A DNA stretch of 64,000 bases from G965216255 sp965216255 (lineage in GTDB: Bacteria; Bacteroidota; Rhodothermia; Rhodothermales; Bin80). The position numbers were made by a program, and so were the translations under genes. The DNA is taken from contig OZ244148.1 of the NCBI GenBank assembly GCA_965216255.1, forward strand, positions 4,464,001 to 4,528,000, written 5' to 3'. A model generated the notes under the pieces. The model was not told where the DNA came from and ran no database searches. It saw only the letters and a program-made list of their open reading frames with translations. Each line of letters starts with the position of its first letter. Positions within the stretch are counted from its first letter, which is position 1. This document shows, piece after piece, positions 1-8,576 of the stretch.

Positions 1-374
1 GTGTGCTCCCCCACGGATACATTTTCACGAATCGTGGCCAGATCGGCTACCATTACGCATTGCTCAAGCGAGCACCCGGCGTAGAGAATTACGCCCGTCC
101 CGATAAGGCATTGATGGCCCACGGTGAGTGGACCGAGGCAGGTGCTCTGCTTCAGTGCGGTATTTGAGGCTCGCATCGGGTACTTGCCCAGCGTGGCATG
201 GTCGCCGATGTGGACGTGATCTCCAATGGTGCTGCCAGCACGGAGTACTACATGGTGGCCAATCCGGCAATTGCGGCCCACGACCACGCCTTCTTCCACC
301 ACGCAGAAGTGCCCGAGCGTGGTGCCTTCACCGATGGTGGCCGACGGTGAGACGATGGTCATGGCGTTGTCCAT
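1..374 (-). CDS. hexapeptide-repeat acyltransferase, N-terminal part
   Basis: The reading frame from the ATG at 374 runs leftwards off the window, giving 124 codons of the N-terminus. The protein is built of imperfect hexapeptides of the left-handed beta-helix type, for example TIGEGTTLGHFCVVEEGVVV, then RIGHHVVLRAGSTIGDHVHI and GPLTVGHQCLIGTGVILYAG. This is the fold of LpxA/LpxD and of sugar O- or N-acetyltransferases, which act in the cytoplasm on surface-polysaccharide or lipid A precursors. There is no N-terminal extra domain before the first hexad, which argues against LpxD and for a WbpD-like sugar acetyltransferase, but the acceptor cannot be told from this part. A terminator-like hairpin of the upstream TPR gene lies just before the start. 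Confidence 0.75.
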   Translation of the reverse strand, partial: MDNAMTIVSPSATIGEGTTLGHFCVVEEGVVVGRNCRIGHHVVLRAGSTIGDHVHIGDHATLGKYPMRASNTALKQSTCLGPLTVGHQCLIGTGVILYAGCSLEQCVMVADLATIRENVSVGEH

Positions 375-385
375 TGAGGGTATGC

Positions 386-422
386 AAAAAGCCCGTAATC
401 CAACCGGACCACGGGCTCTTTG
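386..422 (-). terminator. rho-independent terminator of the TPR gene
   Basis: Read on the minus strand, AGCCCGT and ACGGGCT form a 7-bp stem around a loop of about 14 nt, followed directly by TTTTT. It sits 19 nt past the stop codon at 441 and just upstream of the acyltransferase start, so it should separate the two transcripts. Confidence 0.65.
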
Positions 423-440
423 CGCCGGAGCAGGGGAGCA

Positions 441-1301
441 CTAGAGGGACTCCAGAAAGTGTTCGGCCGACTGCCTGTATGCGCCAACGGCAGCATTCTG
501 GAACGCCAGCTTGGCGGCTTCGGTGTCACCTATGGAAACCAGCGCCTCGCCCTTGGTAAACCATATCTTGGCCTTATCGCTGCGGCTGCCTTTGTGCATT
601 TCAAGGGCCTTGTCTGCGGCCGCGACACTGGTTGCCGCATTGCCGAGGATATTATGCACGACAGCCATGTAATAATGGAAGTCGGCATCAGGCTCCAAAT
701 ATTCCTGTGACGCCGTCAGTGCGGCCTGGGCGCGCGCCGCATCACTGCGGCTTGGATTCGTCTTGCTTACGGCTGAAGAGGCCTGGAAGTAAAAGTGCTC
801 ACGAATTCTCCGTTCCGCTGCCAATACCGTCTTGCGGTCTCCGGTGGACTCGGATACAGCCTTCCATTGAACCAGGGCCTCGTCAATGCGGCCGAGCTTC
901 TTGAGGGCCAGCCCCTGGCCGTACTGGTTCTTGTTGTAGTTCGAATAGGCGTCCGAGCCCGCTTCGTGGTGGGCTAGGGCCGCCTCGAAGTCATCGGCCT
1001 TGTACGCGGCGAGGCCCAGCTTGTAATCGATCTGGGCTACGATGTAGCGAGCCTGGCGGGCGACCTCGGCATCCTCCGCCTCATCGGCACCGGTTGCAGC
1101 CTCGTCAAACATTTGGCGGGCTGTCTCCAGGTCGCTCGCCTTGGCGGCGTCTTGGGCGGACATGAAATCCTTCTTGTACTGCTGCCCATAGGCGAAAGGG
1201 ACGACAGCAAAAGCTACGAGGGCGACAGCCAGCAGCGTGCCTACCGCGGCACGCGCGGAATTCCTGCAGAACATGTGTGAATGCTCGGATTTGGTGGGCA
1301 T
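441..1301 (-). CDS. secreted TPR-repeat protein
   Basis: About 286 aa with an N-terminal signal peptide (hydrophobic core TLLAVALVAFAVVPFA, then YGQ) and TPR-like helical repeats over the rest, such as GLAAYKADDFEAALAHHEAG, GLALKKLGRIDEALVQWKAV and GEALVSIGDTEAAKLAFQNA. It is probably a periplasmic or outer-membrane-associated scaffold with no enzymatic motif. The start is uncertain: in-frame ATGs lie at 1316, 1301 and 1274. I prefer 1301 because it gives a compact charged n-region before the hydrophobic segment. No partner is evident. The gene ends in a clear terminator, so it is probably transcribed alone or with the upstream gene. Confidence 0.7.
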   Translation of the reverse strand: MPTKSEHSHMFCRNSARAAVGTLLAVALVAFAVVPFAYGQQYKKDFMSAQDAAKASDLETARQMFDEAATGADEAEDAEVARQARYIVAQIDYKLGLAAYKADDFEAALAHHEAGSDAYSNYNKNQYGQGLALKKLGRIDEALVQWKAVSESTGDRKTVLAAERRIREHFYFQASSAVSKTNPSRSDAARAQAALTASQEYLEPDADFHYYMAVVHNILGNAATSVAAADKALEMHKGSRSDKAKIWFTKGEALVSIGDTEAAKLAFQNAAVGAYRQSAEHFLESL

Positions 1302-1381
1302 TGACGCGTGGTTCAAGCGGTGATTGCGTCGCAGAACAGTTTCTTACTCCCGCTACAAGGTGGGGGTTTCCGCACTTGGTG

Positions 1382-3676
1382 TCAGGTATCCACAGATTTC
1401 TTCTTGAGAAAAAAGACGCCTTCGCGCCCCGAAGTCACGACGATGATACCGCTCTTGAAGAATGGATAGTTGCTCCAGGCTCCAAGCACCGGAGAATTGT
1501 CATTCGGCCCGTACGGAACCGTGTCGAAATGGCCAATCTCGACCGGATTCTCGGGATCCGTGATGTCAACCAGACGCAGGCCTTCGACGTAGTTTGTCTG
1601 GTACATTGTGTTCCCGCGAATGTAGAGGTTGTGATCGATGGCGCTAGTCGGCCCCAGGTATTCACCGGCCATGGTCGGATCGTCCAGGTCCGCCAGATCG
1701 AATATCAGCGTGCGCGTGGCACTCACCAGTTCGGAGACTTCATCGCCTTCGTCGTTGAGATAGAAGTACCGATGGTCTTCTGTCAGCCAGCCCTGGTGGG
1801 TGTAGGCTACGTTGGGGTACTCCGCTACGGAGATGGCCAGCGGAGCCTCCTTGTCGGTGACATCGGCAATGGATAGGGCGGTGCCGTTCGAGCTGAGGCA
1901 GATTTCCCGCCCGACGTAGTCCGTGTCCGGCCCCCGATACGTGACGCACTGTGCGTCATGCGTGGCACCCGAGCTATTGCGCCCCGTGCGCGGGTCGTTG
2001 AAGCAGCCCGCGAAGGTCGGATGAACCGGATCCTGGATATTGATCATGTGTAGCGATCCGCCGCATGTCTCGCCCCCGGAATCGTTGCCTACTGCGTAGG
2101 CGTAGCCTGTCTCCTCGTTGATAATGATGTTGTGGGAGCTGAAGACGCCCTTGTAGAGGGCCGTTTCCTCAAACTCGACGGGCGCCTCGCTTCCTACATC
2201 GCGCAGCTGCCGCAAATCAAAGATCTGCACGTGATGAGCACCGGCGCCGTCGGCCACGACGAAGGCGTGATCCTTGTACACCTTGATATCTCGCCAGAGG
2301 CTTTGGTTGGCCGTGGCTGTCTTCGGCAAGTTGCCGAGGTAGCGAGGCATGGAGGGGTCTGAGAGGTCGATAAAGGAAGTTCCGTCCGTGCGACCGACCA
2401 GAGCATACTCGCGGCCGGTCTCCGGGTCTTCCCAGCCCCAGACGTCGTTGACCTGTATGCCCCGCCTGGCCCCGATTTCACGCCGGGTCAGGAAGGAGAT
2501 CATGTCGACGTCAGCGCACGGAAAATCTCCTGCCTCGCCCGCTTCGCATTCCACCTTCGTGCCGGTGACAGAGCGCATTTCGCCCGAGTCATCGAAAATG
2601 GGATCGGAAGCTTGCCAGTGGCGGTCTTCCGGCGTCAGTGCAAGTACGGCCCCCTCAAAGTTGTCGAATCCTACGGCGCCAATCACAGCCATATTCGGGC
2701 CGGCCGCCAGGGCGGCGCCAAATCGGCTGCGGTACTGCAGATTATCAGGTGCCACGCGCTGGACCGCGTCAATGCGGTCTCCATCCGTGGCAAAGACGTA
2801 GACCGATCCCTTTTGCTCTCTGGCCCTAGGTGCCCCCACCCATAATAGACCCTCGCTGAATGCCAGCGCGACCCCGAAATCGGCACCCTCCGTATCGAAG
2901 GGTTTCAGGTTGCGGTCCAAGGGCCATGTGTCGTCCTCGCTTCGCCTGAAGAGTGAAGCGTGGCCACGGGCACCGACGGCTATCACATCGCCCATGATGG
3001 CAGCGGCGGAGCCGAAGTCGGCACCTGATTCAGAGCTCGCCGGCTCCAGGGCCATTCCCGGCTGCCAGCCGTCAGCGCCATAGGAAAAAACGAAGGCAGC
3101 GCCGGCTCGCGTTTCTGCGTGCGGGGCACCCACCACCGCCGTGGCGCCGTCAATGGCCACCACGGTTCCAAGGCCCGTAGCAGGCGACAACTCTTCCATA
3201 GTCAGCGACCCACTCATTGCCCATGCGCCGTCAGCACGCCGGTAGGCATGCGCGGCGCCTTCTTCGGTCCCCACCAGCAGGTTATCGCCATCGGTGGCCA
3301 CGGCCACGCCGAAGCCGGCCGCGGGGGACTGCAGGGTTTGCGCGTGAGTCCACAGGCCCGCACTATTGCGTTCGTACAGATGAACCGCGCTGACTTCGGG
3401 TGCGCCGATGGCAAGGAGGCTGCCACCGGCTGCAAGCGCGCGCCCAAATCCCAGGGCGATATCGCCGTCCCCTGCAATGGTTTGCCCCAATTCCCACGCG
3501 TCGCCGGCGCGATCGTAAACAAAGACGATGCCTGGCATGAGCAGGTTGCGGCCCTGCCCCACAATAAGCTGATCGCCGCTTACGGCAACAGAAGCTCCGA
3601 ACTGCAGGGCATATTGCGCGCGTGCAATCGGCACAAACATGGTGGCAGTCACTAGGATAGTGCAGACTCGTTTCAT
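1382..3676 (-). CDS. FG-GAP / choice-of-anchor B family secreted protein
   Basis: The start at 3676 gives MKRVCTILVTATMFVPIARA, a clean signal peptide, and 764 aa. The longer open frame upstream belongs to the tail of the decayed TPR gene and is not used. Residues about 25-400 contain seven or so repeats of the FG-GAP/integrin-alpha type (FGASVAVSGDQLIVG, FGRALAAGGSLLAIGAPE, FGVAVATDGDNLLVG), predicted to fold as a beta-propeller. From about residue 450 comes the choice-of-anchor B region (QVNDVWGWEDPETGREYALV, DGTSFIDLSDP, LRLVDITDPENPVEIGHFDT), which resembles LVIVD propeller repeats found in secreted proteins of Bacteroidota and Gammaproteobacteria. The role is unknown, probably surface adhesion or binding. 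The C-terminus ends VVTSGREGVFFLKKK without a visible T9SS domain. Confidence 0.8.
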   Translation of the reverse strand: MKRVCTILVTATMFVPIARAQYALQFGASVAVSGDQLIVGQGRNLLMPGIVFVYDRAGDAWELGQTIAGDGDIALGFGRALAAGGSLLAIGAPEVSAVHLYERNSAGLWTHAQTLQSPAAGFGVAVATDGDNLLVGTEEGAAHAYRRADGAWAMSGSLTMEELSPATGLGTVVAIDGATAVVGAPHAETRAGAAFVFSYGADGWQPGMALEPASSESGADFGSAAAIMGDVIAVGARGHASLFRRSEDDTWPLDRNLKPFDTEGADFGVALAFSEGLLWVGAPRAREQKGSVYVFATDGDRIDAVQRVAPDNLQYRSRFGAALAAGPNMAVIGAVGFDNFEGAVLALTPEDRHWQASDPIFDDSGEMRSVTGTKVECEAGEAGDFPCADVDMISFLTRREIGARRGIQVNDVWGWEDPETGREYALVGRTDGTSFIDLSDPSMPRYLGNLPKTATANQSLWRDIKVYKDHAFVVADGAGAHHVQIFDLRQLRDVGSEAPVEFEETALYKGVFSSHNIIINEETGYAYAVGNDSGGETCGGSLHMINIQDPVHPTFAGCFNDPRTGRNSSGATHDAQCVTYRGPDTDYVGREICLSSNGTALSIADVTDKEAPLAISVAEYPNVAYTHQGWLTEDHRYFYLNDEGDEVSELVSATRTLIFDLADLDDPTMAGEYLGPTSAIDHNLYIRGNTMYQTNYVEGLRLVDITDPENPVEIGHFDTVPYGPNDNSPVLGAWSNYPFFKSGIIVVTSGREGVFFLKKKSVDT

Positions 3677-3900
3677 GAGGGTATATTTAGAAAGGAGAAA
3701 GAGATAGGGGTTGGTACGCACCGAATACAAAATATAACCAAAGAATGAGCGAATATGTGTGGGTGCGGCCGCGCTCCTACTTTGATGCCCTAAATGCCGG
3801 GCCCGAAAGGCCCATGAATGGGCTGTAGCGTTGCACTGAATTGCGAAGCGCCACGCCGGCGGCGCAGTCGGCAGTTTCGGCGAGGGCTTGCCCGTACACC

Positions 3901-4745
3901 TTATCGGGAAGCATTGGCTTCCGGCTCTTCGAGGGCAGGCAGCAGCGTGTGCTTGACCCACCCGAACTCAGGGTTTATGGCCAGGGCCCGCTCGAATGCC
4001 TTCCGGGCTTCTCCAGGATTGTCTTGATCCATGAATGCTATTCCCAGCCGCGCAAAGGTCTAGTCATGTCCCCAGGAAGGCTGGAGAGGATCTGCAACCA
4101 CCTCGGCGGCGAACAGCGTGTCTGCCCTGTGCAGTGCCCCAATCGCCCGCTCCTTGTTGCCCCCCCAACACCCGCGGCAGGTTATATTTCGTCATCGCGT
4201 TTATCAAGATCACACGCGGATTATTTGGTGCAAGCTCCCGGGCCATCGACATTGCCCGGCTGAATTTCGGTCCTGTCGACAGGACCGAAATCGGGTTTGC
4301 AGTCAGCTTTTGCGCGTACGCGGCGCCGAGCATCAACCATCCTTCGGCGAAGGATGCATCCTGTTGTGTCGCCTTTTGCAGATGATCAATGGCGTAATTG
4401 ACGTGGCGCAGGATATCGCGCTTTTCGCCTGGGGGATCCATTTCCACTAGAATATTGGCCAGCTGACTTGCGGCGGAGGCGGCGTAGTAATGTGCGAGAA
4501 TTGTAAGGCTATCGCTGTGACCTGCTCAAACGCCCCCTGCGCGAGTAGCAGCAGCTCCCGGTCGTCATGATTGGCCCCGGATGTCAACATCTGCTTCGCT
4601 TCCAGCACGCGCGCGCACAGACTGGGCACGAACCTGCGTGCCCGGCGCCAACATGGCGATCAGTGCAAGTGTGGCCAGATAACAAATACCTTTTCCCGGT
4701 GCCGGTGCCGACATTTGTCTTGTGCAATTCCGGAAGCCTTACCCA
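3901..4745 (-). pseudogene. decayed secreted TPR protein, copy 1
   Basis: Read on the minus strand, a signal-peptide-like start (YLATLALIAMLAPGTQVRAQ, near 4690) passes through three frames to a conserved end. The parts are VLEAKQMLTSGANHDDRELL (frame of 4447-4629), HYYAASAASQLANILVEMDP continuing into DHLQKATQQDASFAEGWLML (frame of 4064-4447), then ARKAFERALAINPEFGWVKH and LLPALEEPEANASR before TAA at 3901. At least three frameshifts break it. The 'NPEFGWVKHTLLP' ending is typical of a family of secreted TPR proteins. It is paralogous to the next entry. Confidence 0.7.
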
Positions 4746-4834
4746 CGTGTGGCGCAGGGGCATAGCCAACCGGTGTGCGATCAACTGGTGAGAAAAAGAC
4801 CACGCGCCAGTATTACAAGCCAGCGCGGCTGCTT

Positions 4835-5140
4835 TTACAGTCCGTACTTGACCCATTCGAGCTCAGGGTCGATGTCCGTCGACAATTCGAGAATCATTCG
4901 GGCTTCGCCGGGATTTTCAGGATTCGCAAACGGTAAGCCCAGCCATGCATAGGCGTCTTTGCGCTCTCAGGAGGGTGCGGGGGATTTGGAATGGCCTGCT
5001 CATGAAACAGGCCTTCCGGAAGCCCTTCATGGGCCGCTCGTGGTTGCCTCCATATCCCCGGCGTATTATTGCGTCCTACTGTCGTTAGCAATTCGACCCG
5101 CGAATCGTTTGGTGAGAGTCCCAGGGACGAGCTCAATTAC
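4835..5140 (-). pseudogene. decayed TPR protein, copy 2
   Basis: A second, shorter relic of the same gene lies upstream. LSPNDSRVELLTTVG matches LAPNNPRVILINAMT of copy 1. Later, NPENPGEARMILELSTDIDP followed by ELEWVKYGL and TAA matches NPGEARKAFERALAINPEFG of copy 1. The middle is out of frame and the 5' end cannot be found. Together the two copies suggest an old tandem duplication that has decayed on both sides. Confidence 0.6.
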
Positions 5141-5327
5141 TAGCGGTCTACGGTGCCTGGTCCCCATGGTTTTCTGTCAGACTGCACCGGGTCCGGCTCC
5201 TGCCAGGTCGCTCGCGCTCTACCAAGGCGTGTTAGAGCGCGGCGAGGCCAGGATCCGGGCCAAAGAGAATGGCAGAAGAGGGGCAACCTTCGCGTTAACG
5301 CACGTCGGGAAGCGCCGCCCCCCCGCT

Positions 5328-6977
5328 CTACAGCCCAATGGCCCGTTCAAGCATGGACTTGTCTCCCGTCAGCTCCCAATGGATCAGGGAGACGGGTATG
5401 ACACCTGCGCGGTTGAAATCGTCCATGAATTCGGACAATACGAAGTTGCCCCCACGCTGCCGCGCGTATTCGGCTATTAGGTACTCGATCTCAATCTTTC
5501 CAATGACGTAGCTCGTGCCGTACGCGGGTTGCTGCAGGTAAAAATGCTCTTCGCCCTGGATCGTGCTGCCGCCAGCCGGGAGCAGTCCCCGTGGCGTCCA
5601 TTTGGAGGCAAACTGCGTGGCTTCATCAAAGGTCATCTCCAGGCCATGCTGGTATAGTCCACCCAGACCGCGTGCGGCGCGCTGCGCGAGCAGGATCCAC
5701 ACGAGTTCCCGCGCCCGCGGCCTATTATCGAAGAGGCCCGCATGCATCATCATCTCTTCCATGCCGGTTGCCATGCCTTCCGCGCGTCCATCAAATATGT
5801 TATAGAGCAGTGGCTCCTGCCGAATGCGGCTCGCGTGGGGCTCGTTGCGCATCCTTGCAAGGTCCATCCAGTGGTAATGGTGCGTGCGCATGACAAGAGG
5901 GTCCATATACGTAATCTCCGAGAAGAAACCGCGCAGACTGGCTGCCGGGGCAAACGCGCCGACCTGCTCTCTGAGGGCCGTATCCATGTAAGGCTTGATG
6001 GGTACGATTTCCTCGTCCACTAGAAAGGCCATGTACTCCGTCACTGCCTCGTGCAGCAGACGGTCGTACTCTTCGGCTGTAGCGATGTGCTCAAGAGCGG
6101 GAAGGTCACGGTTACGGTGTTCTTCCAGCCTCAGCGCAGCGTGGGCCCGAGCCAGTTCACGCCACATGAGGTGAACCTCGTCCTCCCAGGTATAGGGCCG
6201 CAGGTGAACATGCTTCAGATTCCAGGTGTGCGCTTCCTTGCCGATACCGGAGAGCTGTGTTTTAGCTGGAAGCTGTTCCTGGATCCAGGCAGCAAAGACA
6301 TCCGAGGCGCCGCGTGCTTCGCGCGCGGCTACGGCTAAGTCGGCATGCAGGGGTTCGACAGAGGCGGCAAGGGCGTCAAGGTCGCTGCCCTGTGCGCGGA
6401 TGGAACGCACCGAAGTGGTCCACAAGTCCTGCCCGGTACCAGTTAGATTGGTCCTGGCATGGAAAAATACCTCTGGAGCCTGGCGCAGTCGCCGGGCAAT
6501 ATCTTCTGCGTCCTCGGCCGATAGCGGCTGCGCGTAGGAAGGGAGCTCAACAGCGCCGTGTATCGTAGGTCCTTCCCGCTCCGGCACATCGGTAGGCGAC
6601 GGATAGAACCAGACATAAAAGGCTGGGTCCCGTGCCCAGGGCCGGGTCACGCGGTGCTCGAAGTCCAGGCCGTTCATCTCCGCCCATATCAGGTACCAGT
6701 CCACCTGATGGGGGACGGGCCAGCCGGTCGTGTCTATGGACGCCAGGGCCGCCTGCCAGGCTGGCAGTTGTCTTGCCTGGGCGTCCATGGCCTGCGGCGA
6801 ATAGTCCGGTACGCCCTCATTCAGGTCCGGGGCCTGGAAGCCTCGCCAGGCAAAGAAGAAGTCCACCATTTCGGCGTAGCTCTGCGGCGCATCTGGCACG
6901 GGTCTGGACAGCTGCGGCTTTGGCGAGGTGCAGCTTGCCAGCATGAGACAAGAAACGACAGCAATTCGGTACGACAT
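5328..6977 (-). CDS. DUF885-like lipoprotein
   Basis: From the ATG at 6977 the protein has 549 aa and begins with a lipoprotein signal (SCLMLASC lipobox, Cys about residue 16), so it should be anchored in the outer or inner membrane. The body is helical, and the C-terminal third (YGTSYVIGKIEIEYLIAEYA, then FNRAGVIPVSLIHWELTG) matches the C-terminal pattern of the DUF885 family, which is related to zinc-dependent peptidases. The usual HExxPGHH-type motif is not visible. The equivalent region reads MRTHHYHWMDLARMR, followed by GRAEGMATGMEEMMM. It may be a divergent or inactive member. The open frame extends 45 codons upstream, but only the 6977 start places the lipobox correctly. Confidence 0.7.
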   Translation of the reverse strand: MSYRIAVVSCLMLASCTSPKPQLSRPVPDAPQSYAEMVDFFFAWRGFQAPDLNEGVPDYSPQAMDAQARQLPAWQAALASIDTTGWPVPHQVDWYLIWAEMNGLDFEHRVTRPWARDPAFYVWFYPSPTDVPEREGPTIHGAVELPSYAQPLSAEDAEDIARRLRQAPEVFFHARTNLTGTGQDLWTTSVRSIRAQGSDLDALAASVEPLHADLAVAAREARGASDVFAAWIQEQLPAKTQLSGIGKEAHTWNLKHVHLRPYTWEDEVHLMWRELARAHAALRLEEHRNRDLPALEHIATAEEYDRLLHEAVTEYMAFLVDEEIVPIKPYMDTALREQVGAFAPAASLRGFFSEITYMDPLVMRTHHYHWMDLARMRNEPHASRIRQEPLLYNIFDGRAEGMATGMEEMMMHAGLFDNRPRARELVWILLAQRAARGLGGLYQHGLEMTFDEATQFASKWTPRGLLPAGGSTIQGEEHFYLQQPAYGTSYVIGKIEIEYLIAEYARQRGGNFVLSEFMDDFNRAGVIPVSLIHWELTGDKSMLERAIGL

Positions 6978-7176
6978 GGCTGCTTGATCTAAAGATGGTA
7001 GGTGGACGGACTGGTAGTGATACGGAAGGGACTTATTATATCGGGCCCATTTAACAACGAAGTGCAACACTTGATTTGGATGACAGCGCGCTAGCAAGCG
7101 CGTATTCATCACGCTGATTACATGTGAGCGAGATGATGCCGGTACGCTCCGTTAAGACATCATTGGAGGGTATCAA

Positions 7177-8166
7177 ATGGCGACGGGCTATCATCATCTT
7201 TCCTATGAGGAAAGGTGCCAGATTCACGCATTGAGGAAGCGAGCTGATTCGCTGCGCGAGATTGCGCGACAGTTGGGTCGCTCGCCATCGACGATCAGCC
7301 GGGAGTTGCATCGCAACAGCGGAGGTAGGGGCTACCGGTATCAACAGGCTACCCGCTTGGCCAGCGGGCGGCGGAGGAAGGCATCGTTGCGTCCACGGAA
7401 GATGACTGAAGCGATGTGGTCTCTTGTGCGTGAGAAGCTCGCCCTGCACTGGAGTCCAGAGCAGGTCTCGGGTCGACTTCGTCGTGATGGTGTCGTTTCG
7501 GTAAGCACCACATGGATTTACAGGCATAGCTGGGCGGACCGAGCGGCTGGCGGATCGTTGTACAAGCTGCTGCGTCGCCGTGGTAAGCGGTACAACAGGC
7601 GTAACAAGAGCGGTGCTGGGCGCGGCCTGATACCGCACCGTGTAGACATCAGCGAACGTGATCCCATTGTAGAGCAGAAGACGCGGATAGGCGACTGGGA
7701 GGTTGATACGATCATCGGGGCGAAACAACAGGGAGCACTGGTATCCATGGTCGATCGCGCCTCGAAATTCACGTTTCTTGAGCACGTTGCGTCAAAGGTT
7801 GCGATCGGGGTCCGCCATGCGATCATAGGTTGTCTCAGTCCGGTAAAGGACCGGGTACTTACTATCACGGCGGACAATGGCAAGGAGTTCGCTCATCATC
7901 GGCAGATCGCCAGCGCGCTTTCCGCATCGTTTTACTTTGCGAGGCCATACCACTCCTGGGAGCGTGGTCTGAACGAGCACACCAACGGCCTGGTGCGAGA
8001 GTACTTCCCGAAGGCAACCGACTTTCACACGGTTGAACCGGCAGCGGTGAGGCGGGTGCAAGCGCAATTGAACAACCGTCCGCGCCGATGCTTGGCCTAC
8101 CGCACGCCGGCGGAGGTTTTCCTTCCTGCACTAGAGGGCGTGGCAGCCTCCGCGTCCATGGTCTGA
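7177..8166 (+). CDS. IS30-family transposase
   Basis: 329 aa and apparently intact. The N-terminus has the IS30 helix-turn-helix (HLSYEERCQIHALRKRADSL, then REIARQLGRSPSTISRELHR). The DDE catalytic core is complete: D in GDWEVDTIIG, D in LTITADNGKEF and E in SWERGLNEHTNGLVREYFP. It catalyses cut-and-circularise transposition of its own element. GGAGG at 7166-7170, 7 nt before the ATG, may serve as a ribosome site. Confidence 0.95.
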   Translation: MATGYHHLSYEERCQIHALRKRADSLREIARQLGRSPSTISRELHRNSGGRGYRYQQATRLASGRRRKASLRPRKMTEAMWSLVREKLALHWSPEQVSGRLRRDGVVSVSTTWIYRHSWADRAAGGSLYKLLRRRGKRYNRRNKSGAGRGLIPHRVDISERDPIVEQKTRIGDWEVDTIIGAKQQGALVSMVDRASKFTFLEHVASKVAIGVRHAIIGCLSPVKDRVLTITADNGKEFAHHRQIASALSASFYFARPYHSWERGLNEHTNGLVREYFPKATDFHTVEPAAVRRVQAQLNNRPRRCLAYRTPAEVFLPALEGVAASASMV

Positions 8167-8314
8167 GTCGGGTCGTCGCCAGAAAGACCCATAGACCATT
8201 GTACCATGTTCGGGTGACATCCTGCGTGCCTACACGCAGGGGAAGAGCCATGCTCGCCCGTCGGCATTGGCTGCCTCAAAGGTCAAGGAGCGCGAATTTC
8301 TTCGGCCAGCAAGC

Positions 8315-8363
8315 AGCTTCTTCTCCGGTCGGGCTCCGCCCTCCCTCCGAAGAAGCTCGTTTT
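8315..8363 (+). terminator. terminator-like hairpin in the IS30 right end
   Basis: AGCTTCTTC (8315-8323) pairs with GAAGAAGCT (8349-8357), followed by CGTTTT. The loop is long (25 nt) but partly self-complementary. It would end the transposase transcript before mutS2. Confidence 0.5.
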
Positions 8364-8576
8364 CCGCGTTGCCTGTGCTATCTTCTGTCTCTACTCAGGG
8401 GCATACTACCTTGTCTACAGTTGTTGCACTTCGGACTTTAATTGGCGTCGGCTTATGTTTGGCTACTAAGGTATCTAATTTCCTAGGGATGAAATTCGCA
8501 CCGGCGTTGTGGTGCGCTGTGGATCAGCATAGGTGGCGCCGGATTAAACACAGTACATGGATGGCCCGGCTGCAGC

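Larger units (their letters stand above)
7055..8435 (+). mobile_element. IS30-family insertion sequence
   Basis: The IS30 transposase is flanked by inverted ends. CGAAGTGCAACA at 7057-7068 is repeated in reverse orientation as TGTTGCACTTCG at 8422-8433. The exact outer bases and a target duplication are not certain; TTTAA occurs outside both ends. Total length is about 1.38 kb. A hairpin near the right end may stop read-through. The element lies between the DUF885 gene and mutS2 and does not appear to break either. Confidence 0.8.

Noticed and set aside
3677..3961. N-terminal extension of the choice-of-anchor B protein to 859 aa
   Set aside because: The extension is an out-of-frame reading of the neighbouring dead TPR gene; the signal peptide starts at 3676.
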